This document shows, one piece after another, positions 1-13,299 of a DNA stretch of 42,897 nt (position 1 is its first letter; each line of letters opens with the position of its first letter). The position numbers and the translations under genes were made by a program. The DNA comes from Acidobacteriota bacterium (GTDB lineage: Bacteria > Acidobacteriota > Vicinamibacteria > Vicinamibacterales > UBA2999), in NCBI GenBank assembly GCA_947465645.1, contig CANIBQ010000039.1:1-42897 (forward strand). The letters are read 5' to 3'. Below the pieces are notes generated by a model, which ran no database searches, was not told the origin of the DNA, and saw nothing but the letters and a program-made list of their open reading frames with translations.

Positions 1-1754
<1,754 letters not shown>

Positions 1755-1956
1755 GCAGTCTCTCCTATCCCAGCAGGTCCGAGCCTGGACCTGTGATCCG
1801 GTGGATTTTAACGCCAGAATGCCAGAGATCACGCCGATTTTCAGCCGATTGGCGCTGGGCGGGGGTGGGTGGGCAGGCGCGGTGCTTCAACCGGCGGGTG
1901 GGTGACGGCGGTTCGCTCCGAGGGACGACGCCCCACACATGCATGCGTATTACAGA

Positions 1957-2017
1957 TTGATTGGCTCAGATCATTGTATTTCCCTTATGCTCGCCAGCCG
2001 GACAGAATGTCCGGACC
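1957..2017 (+). promoter_or_regulatory. Possible gltB control region with palindrome next to the start codon
   Basis: The 263 bases between the divergent radical SAM gene and gltB hold no gene. A palindrome CCGGAC-N5-GTCCGG lies at 1998-2014, three bases before the ATG at 2018. Weak -35/-10-like hexamers (TTGGCT at 1961, TATGCT at 1986, 19-base spacer) lie just upstream. If this is a promoter, an alternative TTG start at 1961 would be excluded. The spacing is not ideal, so this is tentative. Confidence 0.25.
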
Positions 2018-5000
2018 ATGTTCGACGGGCAAGACCCCTTCCCCCTTCCCCCTTCCCCCTTTCCCCCTGCGTCGCAGGGCCTTTACGATGCGACGCGTGA
2101 GCACGATGCGTGCGGCGTCGGCTTCGTCGTCCACATCAAGGGGCAGCGCTCGCACGCCATCGTGCGCAAGGCGCTGCAGGTGCTCATCAATCTCGAACAC
2201 CGCGGCGCGTGCGGCTGCGAAGCGAATACCGGTGACGGCGCCGGCATCCTCATGCAGACGCCGGACGCGTTTTTCCGGAAGGTGCTGCCGTTCACACTGC
2301 CGGCGGATGGCAGCTACGGCGCCGGCCTCGTGTTCCTTCCGCGCGACGAGCGCGACCGCGACGCCATCAGGGACGTGATCGGCCGCATCATCGTCGAGGA
2401 AGGCGCGTCGCTGCTCGGCTGGCGCGACGTGCCGACCGACAACTCGCTGGTCGGCGACAGCGCGCGCGCGACGCAGCCGATCTTCCAGCAGGTCTTTATC
2501 GGCGCTCCCCAGGGCGTGAGCGGCCTCCGCCTCGAGCGGAAGCTCTACGTGATCCGCAAGCGCGCCGAGCACGCGGTCGATGCGCTCGAGATCAACCCGC
2601 TCTCGCGCCGCTTCTTCTACATCGTCGGTCTGTCGGCGAAGACGCTGATCTACAAGGGCATGCTGACGGCGCAGCAGCTCGGGCCGATGTTTCCCGATCT
2701 GGCCGACGAGTCGCTGGTCTCCTCGCTCGCGCTGGTGCACCAGCGCTTCAGCACCAACACGTTTCCGTCATGGCCGCTGGCGCACCCGTACCGCTACGTC
2801 GCGCACAACGGCGAGATCAACACGCTGCGCGGCAACATCAACTGGATGCGCGCGCGTGAGGGTCTCCTCCAGAGCGACATCTTCGGCGGCGACCTGAAGA
2901 ACCTGCTGCCCGTGATCCGCGAAGGCGGCAGCGACACGGCGACGTTCGACAACGTCCTCGAGTTCCTCGTCATGGCCGGGCGCACGCTTCCGCACGCCAT
3001 CCTGATGATGATTCCCGAGCCGTGGAGCGGCAACGAGGGCATGAGCGCCGACCGCAAGGCGTTCTACGAATACCACTCGTCGCTGATGGAGCCGTGGGAC
3101 GGCCCGGCCTCGATTGCCTTCACCGACGGCACGGTCATCGGTGCGGTGCTCGATCGCAACGGGCTTCGTCCGTCGCGCTACTACGTCACCAAGGACGACC
3201 TCGTCATCATGGCGTCCGAGGTCGGCGTCCTCGACATCGCGCCCGAGAACATCCTGGTCAAGGAGCGCCTGCATCCCGGGCGCATCTTCCTCGTCGACAC
3301 GGCCAAGGGACGTATCGTCGACGACGAAGAGATCAAGCGGGAGCTGGCGGCCGAGCATCCCTACCGGGAGTGGCTGGAGCAGCACCTGGTGGATATCGAC
3401 GATCTGCCCGCCGCGCGCGCGGAGCAGCCGGATTCGGAGACGGTGTTCAAGCGGCAGCAGGCGTTCGGCTACACGCAGGAGGACCTGCGCGTCCTGCTCG
3501 GGCCGATGGCGATGAGCGGGGAAGAGCCGATCGGCTCGATGGGCACCGACACCTCGCTCGCCGTGCTGTCGGACCGCCCGCGGCTGCTGTTCGATTACTT
3601 CAAGCAGCTCTTCGCGCAGGTCACCAATCCGCCGCTCGATGCCATCCGCGAGGAGCTGGTGACGTCGATGGGATCGACCATCGGCCCCGAGCGCAACCTG
3701 CTCAAGCCGGAGCCAGAGTCGTGCCGCCAGATCGGCATCAAGTATCCGATCATCCACAACGAGCACGTGGCGAAGCTGCGCCACCTGCCGCCCGGCTCGG
3801 CGTTCCGCTCGACCACGCTGTCGCTGCTGTTCAACCCGGAGAAGGGGGGCACCGGCCTCGACCAGGCGATGACCGATCTCTGCCGCCGTGCGAGCGAGGC
3901 GGTGGCGGCGGGCTACAACATCCTGATTCTCTCCGACCGCGGCGTCGGTCCGCGGCTGGCGCCGATCCCGAGCCTGCTGGCGACGGCCGGCGTGCACCAT
4001 CACCTGGTCCGCGAAGGCACGCGCACGCGCTGCGGGCTGGTCATCGAGTGCGGCGACGCGCGCGAAGTGCATCACGTGTCGCTGCTGATGGGGTACGGCG
4101 CCGGCGTCGTCAACCCGTACGTGGCCTTCGAGACGCTCGACGACATGATCCGGCGCGAGATGCTGACCGGCATCACCCGCGACGAGGCGATCGCGCACTA
4201 CATCAAGGCGCTCAACAAGGGCATCCTCAAGGTCATGTCGAAGATGGGGATCTCGACGCTCGCGAGCTATTGCGGCGCCCAGATCTTCGAGGCGATCGGC
4301 CTCAGCCAGGAGTTCATCGACCGGTTCTTCACGCACACGACTTCGCGCGTGAGCGGCGTCGGGATCGACGTCATCGCGGAGGAAGTGCGGCTGCGGCACG
4401 ACCGCGCGTTCGGGCGCAGGCCCGCGGGCACCGTTGAGCTCGAGGCGGGCGGCGAATACCAGTGGCGCCGCGACGGCGAGTTCCACCTGTTCAACCCGGA
4501 GACCGTCTTCAAGCTGCAGCACGCGACGCGCAGCGGCCAGTACTCGCTCTTCAAGGACTACACCCGCTCGGTCGACGAGCAGAACCAGAAGCGCGCGACG
4601 CTGCGGGGCCTGTTCCGGCTGAAGCCGATCGGGCCGGCGGTGCCGATCGACGAGGTCGACTCGGTCGAATCGATCGTCAGGCGCTTTGCGACCGGGGCGA
4701 TGTCGTACGGCTCGATCAGCCAGGAGGCGCACGAGACGCTGGCGATCGCGATGAACCGCATCGGCGGCAAGTCGAACACGGGCGAGGGCGGCGAGGATCC
4801 CGAGCGCTACCTGCCGATGGCCAACGGCGACTCGAAGCGCAGCGCGATCAAGCAGGTGGCGTCGGCGCGTTTCGGCGTGACCAGCGAATACCTGGTGAAC
4901 GCGGACGACCTGCAGATCAAGATGGCGCAGGGCGCCAAGCCGGGCGAGGGCGGACAGTTGCCCGGCCCGAAGGTGTACCCGTGGATTGCCAAGGTGCGCC

Positions 5001-6608
5001 ACTCGACGGCGGGCGTCGGGCTGATCTCGCCGCCGCCGCACCACGACATCTATTCGATCGAGGATCTCGCGCAGCTCATCTACGACCTGAAGAACTCGAA
5101 TCCCCGCGCGCGGATCCACGTCAAGCTGGTCGCCGAGGGCGGCGTCGGGACGGTGGCAGCCGGCGTCGCGAAGGCGCACTCGGACGTCGTGCTGATCTCG
5201 GGTCACGACGGCGGCACGGGCGCGTCGCCGCTCACCAGCCTCAAGCACGCGGGCCTGCCCTGGGAGCTCGGCCTCGCCGAGACGCAGCAGGTGCTCGTCC
5301 TCAACAAGCTGCGCGACCGCATCGTCGTCCAGGTCGACGGCCAGATGAAGACCGGCCGCGACGTCATCATCGGCGCGCTCCTCGGCGCGGAGGAGTTCGG
5401 CTTCGCCACCGCGCCGCTGGTGGTGATGGGCTGCGTGATGATGCGCGTCTGCCACCTGAACACCTGCCCCGTGGGCATCGCCACGCAGGACCCCGAGCTG
5501 CGCAAGAAGTTCGCCGGCTCACCCGAGTTCGTCGAGAACTTCTTCCTCTTCATCGCGCAGGAAGTGCGCGAGCTGATGGCGGAGCTCGGCTTCCGGAAGA
5601 TCGACGACATGGTCGGCCGCGCCGACTGCCTCGACATCGAGATGGCGGTGAATCACTGGAAGGCCAGCGGGGTCGACCTCAGTCCGCTCCTCCACGTGCC
5701 CGACCTCCCTCCGGGCGTCGCGCGCCACAAGGTTCGCGAGCAGGATCACGGCCTCGACCGGGCACTCGACAAGGAACTGATCGAGCGCTGCATGCCGGCG
5801 CTCGAACACCGCGCCACCGTCGAATTCGACTCGTTCATCCGCAATTCGGACCGGACGGTCGGGACGATGCTCGGCTACGAGGTCACCAGGCGCTACGGCG
5901 CGGCCGGATTGCCCGACAACACGATCCGCATGACCTTCACCGGATCGGCGGGGCAGAGCTTCGGCGCGTTCATCCCGCGCGGCATCACGCTGAACCTGGT
6001 CGGCGACGCCAACGACGGCTTCGGCAAGGGGCTGTCTGGGGGCAAGGTGATCGCCTACCCGTCGCTGCGCTCGACGTTCAAGACCGAGGAGAACATCATC
6101 GTCGGCAACGTCGCGTTCTACGGCGCCACCAGCGGCGAGGGCTACGTCAGCGGCGTGGCGGGCGAGCGCTTCTGCGTGCGCAACAGCGGCGCGCACGTCG
6201 TGGTCGAAGGCGTGGGCGACCATGGATGCGAGTACATGACCGGCGGCCGCGTCGTCGTCCTCGGCCGCACGGGCCGCAACTTCGCCGCGGGGATGAGCGG
6301 CGGCGTCGCCTACGTGCTCGATCCCGACGGCACCTTCGAGCGGCGCTGCAATCTCGGGATGGTGGATCTCGAGATGCTCGACGAAGCCGACGACGTCGAC
6401 TTCGTCCAGGTGGCGATGATGAAGCACGTCACGCTGACGGGCAGCCGCCACGCCAGCCATTTGCTGGACGGCTGGGCGTCGGTCCAGCGCAGGATCGTCA
6501 AGGTGATGCCGCGCGAGTACAAGAAGGCGCTTGCCGCCGACGCCAGGCGTCGCGCGCAGTCGTCGCTGGCCGGTGATTCCCTGCTGGTTCACGTTCGCGC
6601 AGAGGCCC

Positions 6609-6616
<8 letters not shown>
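2018..6616 (+). CDS. gltB: Glutamate synthase (NADPH) large subunit
   Basis: Makes two glutamates from glutamine and 2-oxoglutarate together with GltD. The class II amidotransferase domain starts at Cys-32 in EHDACGVGF, which becomes the N-terminal nucleophile after removal of a propeptide. Further on are the FMN-binding synthase domain ([16 protein letters not shown]), the 3Fe-4S motif [15 protein letters not shown] (about C1139, C1145, C1150) and the C-terminal glycine-rich beta-helix ([16 protein letters not shown]). From the ATG at 2018 the protein has 1532 residues, slightly longer than usual. The propeptide is encoded by a CCCCCTT tandem tract and is proline-rich. A TTG at 1961 is an alternative start; no clear ribosome site decides between them. 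The stop overlaps the gltD start by 8 bases. Confidence 0.96.
2035..2067. repeat. Heptameric CCCCCTT tandem tract inside the gltB propeptide
   Basis: About four and a half copies of CCCCCTT run in tandem between the likely start codon and the catalytic Cys codon. They are translated as a Pro/Phe/Leu-rich stretch. A gain or loss of one 7-base unit would shift the reading frame. Confidence 0.8.
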
Positions 6617-8078
<1,462 letters not shown>

Positions 8079-8089
8079 CGCCGTTCGCC

Positions 8090-8174
8090 GAGACAACACA
8101 CCGAGGCATCGAGGCACCGAGTTTCCTTTTGTCATGAATGTTCTCGGTGCCTCTGTGTCTCGGTGTGTCGTCTC
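8090..8174. repeat. 32-bp imperfect inverted repeat (accgaggcac family) after gltD
   Basis: The arms 8090-8121 and 8143-8174 pair at 28 of 32 positions around a 21-base loop. Each arm contains reiterated short units of the type CACCGAGGCA. It lies 12 bases after the gltD stop and 30 bases before the ypdA start, so it could act as a terminator-like or RNA-stabilising hairpin. It is unrelated in sequence to the GTAG repeats elsewhere in the window. Confidence 0.85.
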
Positions 8175-8203
8175 AGTGAAGGTTGTCCCGATATGATTTC
8201 GAT

Positions 8204-9214
8204 ATGCCCATTCGCGACGTTCTGATTGTCGGCGCCGGCCCTTCGGGCCTGGCGACCGCGATTGCCGCCAAGCAGCAGGGCCTCGACTACGTCATCGTCG
8301 AGAAGGGGATCCTGGTCAACTCGATCTTCAACTTTCCGACGCACATGGTGTTCTTCACCACGCCGGAGCTGCTGGAGATCGGCGGCCTGCCGCTCGTGTC
8401 GCCCTATGACAAGCCGACGCGGCTCGAGGCGCTGCGTTACTACCGGCGTGTCGTCGACAGCTACGGACTCCACGTCTCGTTTCACGAGCAGGTGCTCGAG
8501 ATCGAGCGGCCTTCGGCGGGCCAGGGCGCCGACGACGTGTTCGTCGTGACGACACGCGACGGGCGCGGCACCCAACGGGTTCGTGAGGCTCGGGCTGTGG
8601 TGCTCGCCATCGGATACTCCGACCATCCCAACTACCTCGGCGTGCCGGGAGAAGACCTTCCGCACGTGTCGCACTACTACACGGATGCGCATCCGTACTA
8701 TCGGAGGCGCGTGGTGATCGTCGGCGGCAAGAACTCAGCCGCCGAAGCGGCGCTCGAGCTCTTTCGCGCAGGGGCGCACGTGACGCTCGTGCACCGCCAC
8801 GCGGCACTCGGCGACTCCATCAAGTACTGGGTCAGGCCGGACATCGAGAACCGGATCAAGGAGGGGTCGGTCAAGGCGCGCTTCGAGACGCATCTCCTCG
8901 AGATCACGCCCACCTCGGTCGTCGTCGAATCGATCGACGGAACGCGGGACGAGATCCCGGCGGAAGGCGTGTTCCTGCTGACCGGTTACCACCCCGACGT
9001 CGACCTCATGCGCCGCGCCGGCATTCACTGCGACGAAGACACCCTCGAGCCTGACCTGAACAAGGACACCTTCGAGAGCAACGTGCCGAACCTGTTCATC
9101 GCCGGGGGTGCGATTGCGGGAAAGAGGACGGGAAACATCTTCATCGAAAACGGCCGCTTCCACGGCGAGCGGATCATCAAGGTCTTAGCGGACAGGCTCA
9201 GCGCGAGCGAGTAG
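8204..9214 (+). CDS. ypdA: YpdA-family (putative bacillithiol disulfide reductase) flavoprotein
   Basis: A 336-residue FAD/NAD(P)H oxidoreductase. The N-terminal Rossmann motif is LIVGAGPSGLATAIAA and the second nucleotide motif is VVIVGGKNSAAEAAL. The segment FPTHMVFFTTPELLEIGGLP followed by KPTRLEALRYYRRVV is diagnostic of YpdA. Family knowledge: YpdA (Bdr) uses NADPH to reduce bacillithiol disulfide, so the cell may use bacillithiol; no bsh gene is in the window. The start is the ATG at 8204; an in-frame TTG at 8183 would add seven residues. The gene stands alone, with a large hairpin upstream. Confidence 0.85.
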   Translation: MPIRDVLIVGAGPSGLATAIAAKQQGLDYVIVEKGILVNSIFNFPTHMVFFTTPELLEIGGLPLVSPYDKPTRLEALRYYRRVVDSYGLHVSFHEQVLEIERPSAGQGADDVFVVTTRDGRGTQRVREARAVVLAIGYSDHPNYLGVPGEDLPHVSHYYTDAHPYYRRRVVIVGGKNSAAEAALELFRAGAHVTLVHRHAALGDSIKYWVRPDIENRIKEGSVKARFETHLLEITPTSVVVESIDGTRDEIPAEGVFLLTGYHPDVDLMRRAGIHCDEDTLEPDLNKDTFESNVPNLFIAGGAIAGKRTGNIFIENGRFHGERIIKVLADRLSASE

Positions 9215-9234
9215 TTCCTCGAAGCGAACAACTC

Positions 9235-9870
9235 CTAGTGCACCGATCGCCCTTTCCAGTTCGTGCCGCGAGGGGCCAGCGATTTCATTTCCAGCAGTTC
9301 GATCAGGCCGCGGCAGCGGGCGAGGACGCCGTCGCGCTCCAGCAGCGCCTGGCGTTCAAGTGGCTCCAGCTCCATGTACTGGGCGAGCGCGTTGACGAGA
9401 TCCTCGTCGGCCACGGCGGGCGGAAACCTCGGCTCGGCGCCGGTGCGCTCGAGCGCGGCGGCGAGCACCGCTTCGAGGCGATGGCGCTGCTGGCGGAGGG
9501 GCGGGCGATCCGATTCGGGTACCGACTCCGGCATGGCCTCGACGTGCGCGATGCGGTAGGGCTTGCTGCGATCCTCGGCGGTGACCCGGAACTTCCCGAG
9601 CCCGCGCAAGACGATGTTGTAGCGGCCATCGGAGGTCGGCTCGGCATGCGTGATCACCCCTGCGCAACCGACGGCATAGATCGGCGGCCGTCCTTCGTAG
9701 TCGGCCTCGTGCCCCGGCCGGAGCAGCGCCATCCCGATGATCCGGTCTCCGCTCAGCGCGTCGCTCACCATCGTCCGGTACCGCGGCTCGAAGATGTGCA
9801 GCGGGAGAAACACATTCGGAAACAGGACGACGTTCGGGAGCGGGAAGACGGGGATGGTGGGAGGAAGCAT
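9235..9870 (-). CDS. LON-substrate-binding (LON N-terminal) domain protein
   Basis: A 211-residue cytosolic protein consisting almost only of the LON N-terminal domain. The opening IPVFPLPNVVLFPNVFLPL, then HIFEPRYR and an internal GRYNIVLRGLGKFRV, are the hallmark motifs. It has no AAA or protease domain. Family knowledge: these stand-alone proteins resemble the substrate-recognition part of Lon; their exact role in bacteria is not settled. It is convergent with ypdA, 20 bases away, and divergent from the small plus-strand gene at 9958. Confidence 0.85.
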   Translation of the reverse strand: MLPPTIPVFPLPNVVLFPNVFLPLHIFEPRYRTMVSDALSGDRIIGMALLRPGHEADYEGRPPIYAVGCAGVITHAEPTSDGRYNIVLRGLGKFRVTAEDRSKPYRIAHVEAMPESVPESDRPPLRQQRHRLEAVLAAALERTGAEPRFPPAVADEDLVNALAQYMELEPLERQALLERDGVLARCRGLIELLEMKSLAPRGTNWKGRSVH

Positions 9871-9957
9871 TCGGCCAGGCGCTCTCTAATTAGTACCACA
9901 TCCCATTTGACTTCCCAGATCGACGATGGCATCGTCGTCGAGGTCGGGTGCATAGAA

Positions 9958-10275
9958 ATGGAGTCCGTAGTGGATACTCTGGCTGTGCCGGCACCCGTCC
10001 GTGAAAGACTGGGCAATGCCGCGTCGGATGGTCTTGTGACAATGTTCGCTGACGCCCACCGGATCGCGACCGAGAGCGCCAATCGCACGGTGCGAGAGGC
10101 TGAGGAGCGTTTCGCCGACCGCCTGAATGACGAGATTTCCAAATTCAGGGTCGAAATGGTTCAGCAGCTCTCCGATCTCCGGTTCGATCTCCTGAAATGG
10201 AACTTTCTCTTCTGGATCGGGCAGCTCGCGGCCTTGATGAGCCTTCTCAGCTTCCTGCTGCGCGACGTCCGCTGA
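9958..10275 (+). CDS. Small coiled-coil protein with a C-terminal membrane anchor
   Basis: A 105-residue protein from the ATG at 9958. The first 75 residues are charged and helical with heptad character (RTVREAEERFADRLNDEI, then FRVEMVQQLSDLRFDLLKW). A single hydrophobic segment follows at about residues 80-101 (FLFWIGQLAALMSLLSFLL), ending in RDVR. This layout resembles small DUF1640-like membrane coiled-coil proteins. The opposite-strand frame lacks these features. The gene ends 3 bases before the stop of the convergent VWA gene. Function is not known. Confidence 0.6.
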   Translation: MESVVDTLAVPAPVRERLGNAASDGLVTMFADAHRIATESANRTVREAEERFADRLNDEISKFRVEMVQQLSDLRFDLLKWNFLFWIGQLAALMSLLSFLLRDVR

Positions 10276-10278
10276 CAT

Positions 10279-11628
10279 CTAGTGAATCGTCTTCGTCTTC
10301 CTGTCCATGTAATCCATCAGCACGTACTGGCCGAGGGTGTACGGCGTCGTGAAGTACGCCTTGCCGCGGCAGATCGCCGCCACGCGGCGGACGAACGCGA
10401 CCAGGTCGTGGTCGCGCGCCAGCATGAACGTGTTGATCATGATTCCGGCCTTATGGCACGCGTTCACCTCGGCGAAGGTTTCCGCGACGATGTACGGGTC
10501 GAGGCCGAACGCGTTCTTGTAGATCTGGCCGTCGGGACGCGTGAGCGCCGACGGCTTGCCGTCGGTGATCATCACGATCTGCCGCATGTCCTTCTTCTGG
10601 CGTTCGAGGATGCGGCGTGCGAGCGCCAGGCCGGCGCGCGTGTTCGTGTAATACGGGCCGACGCGGACGCGTCCGAGCTGCTTGAGCGGGATTTCCTCCG
10701 CCGAGTCGTGGAAGAGCACGGCGTTCAGCGAATCGCCTGGATACTGCGTCCGAATCATGTGCGACAGCGCCAGCGCGACACGCTTGGCGGGCGTGAACCG
10801 ATCCTCGCCGTACAGGATCATGCTGTGGCTGCAGTCGAGCATGATCACCGTTGCGCATGAGCTCTGGTACTCGCTCTGCGCCACCATCAGGTCCGAATAA
10901 TCCACGTCGATAGAAAAGGGGTCGGGAGTCATTTTTTGAGGACGCTCGTGCGAGTCGTTCTTGTCGTCGTGTCCTCCAAAAATGACTCCCGACCCCGTTT
11001 TCTCCGCCTGCAGGCGCTGCACGGCGTTGAGAATCGTCCCGCTCGGGTCGATGTTCATCGTGTCGCCGAACTCGTAGGCCTTTGGCGCCGCGATGGCTTC
11101 GACGCCGGTGGCCAGATGCCGCGTATCGTGCCGGCCGGCGCTGCTGCGGCCGACCGAGCCGAGCAGGTCGCGCAGCGCGCGATAGCCGAGAAAGTCGAGC
11201 GCCTTGTCGGTGACCTCGAACTTCACCTGGCCGGCGTCCTCGCCGACGCCGCCGCCGGCGCCGCGCCGGGCTTCCTGCTCGGGTCCGAGGTCGGGCGCGC
11301 CGGTAATGAAGCCCTGTTCCATCATCCGATCGATGATCTGCTGAATCAGATCCTCGAGCTGCTGGCGCGCCGCTTCCTGATCGCCGTCGGCCGGCTCACC
11401 CAGCAACTGCTGCAGCGAGTCCTCCGGCAGCACGCCGCCGCTGAAGAGCGCTTCGAGAATCGCGTCGTGCAGCGCCTGCATCGTCCGGTCTTCGTCACCG
11501 CCCGACGGATCGCCCCAGGGATTGCTGAACCCGCTCGAGAGCAGCAGGTCCGACAGCTTCGAGACGAGATCCTCCAGATCGATTTCGTCGAGCAGGTCGC
11601 CGGTGTACTTGGTATAGCGGTATTTCAT
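10279..11628 (-). CDS. VWA-domain protein, partner of the upstream AAA ATPase
   Basis: 449 residues. The first 130 are acidic and helical. The C-terminal von Willebrand A domain has the MIDAS motif LDCSHS (D265, S267, S269) and a later MITDGKPSA. Such proteins work with MoxR/chelatase-type AAA ATPases, here encoded just upstream on the same strand, as in BchI/BchD or MoxR-VWA systems for metal insertion or complex assembly. Residues about 211-238 are encoded by a near-perfect inverted repeat and look like an in-frame insertion before the VWA domain. No clear ribosome site precedes the ATG; a REP-type hairpin ends nine bases upstream instead. The substrate is unknown. Confidence 0.85.
   Translation of the reverse strand: MKYRYTKYTGDLLDEIDLEDLVSKLSDLLLSSGFSNPWGDPSGGDEDRTMQALHDAILEALFSGGVLPEDSLQQLLGEPADGDQEAARQQLEDLIQQIIDRMMEQGFITGAPDLGPEQEARRGAGGGVGEDAGQVKFEVTDKALDFLGYRALRDLLGSVGRSSAGRHDTRHLATGVEAIAAPKAYEFGDTMNIDPSGTILNAVQRLQAEKTGSGVIFGGHDDKNDSHERPQKMTPDPFSIDVDYSDLMVAQSEYQSSCATVIMLDCSHSMILYGEDRFTPAKRVALALSHMIRTQYPGDSLNAVLFHDSAEEIPLKQLGRVRVGPYYTNTRAGLALARRILERQKKDMRQIVMITDGKPSALTRPDGQIYKNAFGLDPYIVAETFAEVNACHKAGIMINTFMLARDHDLVAFVRRVAAICRGKAYFTTPYTLGQYVLMDYMDRKTKTIH
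10918..10996. repeat. 79-bp inverted-repeat element inserted in frame in the VWA gene
   Basis: The arms 10918-10943 and 10971-10996 match at 25 of 26 positions; both begin GGGGTCGGGAGTCATTTTT when read inward. The 27-base loop contains a smaller CTCG-TG-CGAG hairpin. Outward, both arms continue with a near-identical GAAAA. The element is open in the VWA frame and encodes a Gly/Asp/His-rich stretch. It looks like a MITE or REP-like insertion rather than protein-driven symmetry. Confidence 0.88.
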
Positions 11629-11636
11629 TTTAATTT

Positions 11637-11753
11637 CCGGAGACCTGAAGGTCTTCGGCTACCAACCAGGGTAACGACCAACCAGGATAACCAGTCGCCG
11701 ACACAGTCAGACCACCGTCTTGGTAGAGGTAGAGGAGGCCTTCAGGCCTCCGG
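11637..11753. repeat. Two oppositely oriented GTAG-foot REP-like palindromes plus a tandem repeat
   Basis: Copy 1 lies on the minus strand at 11663-11637 and copy 2 on the plus strand at 11728-11753. Each has GGTAG, then a 7-9 bp stem of the type GGAGGCC and a TTCA loop. Between them is a 15-base tandem repeat (accaaccagg-taac, about 11660-11692). Copy 2 ends at the base next to the AAA gene stop (11754-11756); copy 1 ends nine bases before the VWA start. The pair forms a BIME-like unit between two co-oriented genes. Confidence 0.8.
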
Positions 11754-13274
11754 TCAGTTGTAGTACTTCTTCTTCGCCCCGCCCGTCGGCATCGTCGGCG
11801 TCTTCTCGTCTGGAAACGACGCCTCGCGTGCCGGCCGGCGGACGGGCGTTTCGGCCGCGTGATAGCCGCGCTCGTCATTGCGGCTGATCTTCTTCAGGGC
11901 GTACAGGCCTTCGAGGACGAAGTCGATCCCCGACGCGAGCAGTTGCGGCGATGCCGTCGGCGGGATGCCGGCCGCGTGCGCGAGCTCGACCAGGCCCTGC
12001 ACCTCCCGGGCGTGGGTGAGGACGTCTTCCGCGCTCAGCGTGTCGCTCAACTGCAGGCTGCCGCCGAGGTCGAACCACTCGACGATCTGCCGCGTCTCGA
12101 GGTGCGAGAGATAGCCATCGGCGACGTTGCCGACCGCCGCCCGAATCAGCTCGCGGCCGATCGCCTCGGCGCCCTTGAGCTCGCCCTCGTACTCCATCTC
12201 GAACTTGCCGGTGATCGACGGGAGCGCCGCGTAGATATCGGTGACGCGCGGTACGGCCAGCGGTTCGCCGTTGACCAGCGCGCGCCGCTCGGCATTGGAG
12301 ACGACGTTCTCCATCGCCGAGATGGGCAGGCGCTGGCTGACGCCCGAGCGCTTGTCGATGCGGCGGTCCTGGCGGGCCTGGAAGGCGATCTCTTCGACGA
12401 TTTCCGCGACAAACGCCGGCACCTCGGTCTTGAGATCCGAGCCCTGGCGCAGCAGCCACGCTTCCTGAGCGGTGATCGCCATCCCCTCGGTGCGGCCGGC
12501 GGGATAGTGCGTGCGGATCTCGGAGCCGATGCGGTCCTTGAGCGGCGTGATGATCTTGCCGCGCGCGGTGTAGTCCTCGGGGTTCGCCGTGAACGCCATC
12601 ATCAGGTCGAGCGGCAGCCGGATGGGATAGCCCTTAATCTGGACGTCGCCTTCCTGGAGGATGTTGAAGAGACCGACCTGGATCTTTCCCGCGAGATCGG
12701 GCAGCTCGTTGATGGCGAAGATGCCGCGGTTCGCGCGCGGCAGCAGCCCGTAATGCATCGTCATCTCGCTCGAGAGCTGGAGGCCGGCCTTCGCCGCTTT
12801 GATCGGATCGATGTCGCCCACCATGTCGGCGATCGTGACGTCGGGCGTGGCGAGCTTCTCGACGTAGCGCGCATCGCGCGGCAGCCAGGCGACCGGCGTC
12901 TTGTCGCCTTCGGCCGCCAGCCGCGTGCGGCAGGGGCCGCAGATCGGACCGAGCGGGTCGTCGTTGATCTCGCATCCCGGCATGACGGGGATCCGGTCGT
13001 CGAGCAGCGTGACGAGCGCGCGCAGCAGTCGCGTCTTGGCCTGGCCGCGGAGGCCAAGCAAGATGAAGTTGTGCCTCGACAGCAGCGCGTTGATCAGTTG
13101 CGGCACCACGGTGTCGTCGTATCCGACGATGCCGGGGAAGAGGGCTTCGCCCGCGCGAAGTTTTCGAATCAGGTTCTGGCGCACCTCCTCATGGACGCTG
13201 CGGCGGAGCACGGCGCCAGACTCGACGGCGCGGCGCAGCTCGCCCACGGTGGATATCGCGGAGGGTTTCGACAT
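11754..13274 (-). CDS. MoxR/magnesium-chelatase-like AAA ATPase
   Basis: 506 residues, soluble. The AAA core has a P-loop GLRGQAKT (74-81) and a Walker-B-position motif [11 protein letters not shown] (184-194). It continues with [14 protein letters not shown] and [24 protein letters not shown], typical of the chelatase I clade with its sensor and arginine-finger region. A CxxC (C112, C115) plus C101 lies in an insert after the P-loop and could bind metal. Two residues deviate: Ala instead of Gly before the P-loop Lys, and Asn189 instead of the usual Walker B Asp. With the downstream VWA protein it should form a two-component AAA-VWA machine. It is divergent from the glycerophosphodiesterase, 25 bases away. 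Confidence 0.85.
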   Translation of the reverse strand: MSKPSAISTVGELRRAVESGAVLRRSVHEEVRQNLIRKLRAGEALFPGIVGYDDTVVPQLINALLSRHNFILLGLRGQAKTRLLRALVTLLDDRIPVMPGCEINDDPLGPICGPCRTRLAAEGDKTPVAWLPRDARYVEKLATPDVTIADMVGDIDPIKAAKAGLQLSSEMTMHYGLLPRANRGIFAINELPDLAGKIQVGLFNILQEGDVQIKGYPIRLPLDLMMAFTANPEDYTARGKIITPLKDRIGSEIRTHYPAGRTEGMAITAQEAWLLRQGSDLKTEVPAFVAEIVEEIAFQARQDRRIDKRSGVSQRLPISAMENVVSNAERRALVNGEPLAVPRVTDIYAALPSITGKFEMEYEGELKGAEAIGRELIRAAVGNVADGYLSHLETRQIVEWFDLGGSLQLSDTLSAEDVLTHAREVQGLVELAHAAGIPPTASPQLLASGIDFVLEGLYALKKISRNDERGYHAAETPVRRPAREASFPDEKTPTMPTGGAKKKYYN

Positions 13275-13299
13275 ACGAGGATTCTACTAGGATTGTGCC

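Noticed and set aside
2768..5455. An 895-codon minus-strand open frame opposite gltB
   Set aside because: It is a GC-bias shadow, rich in Arg/Ala/Val/His with no family resemblance; gltB is clearly real on the other strand.
9886..10278. A 130-codon minus-strand frame
   Set aside because: The opposite strand encodes a coherent coiled-coil plus membrane-anchor protein; the minus frame has no such pattern.
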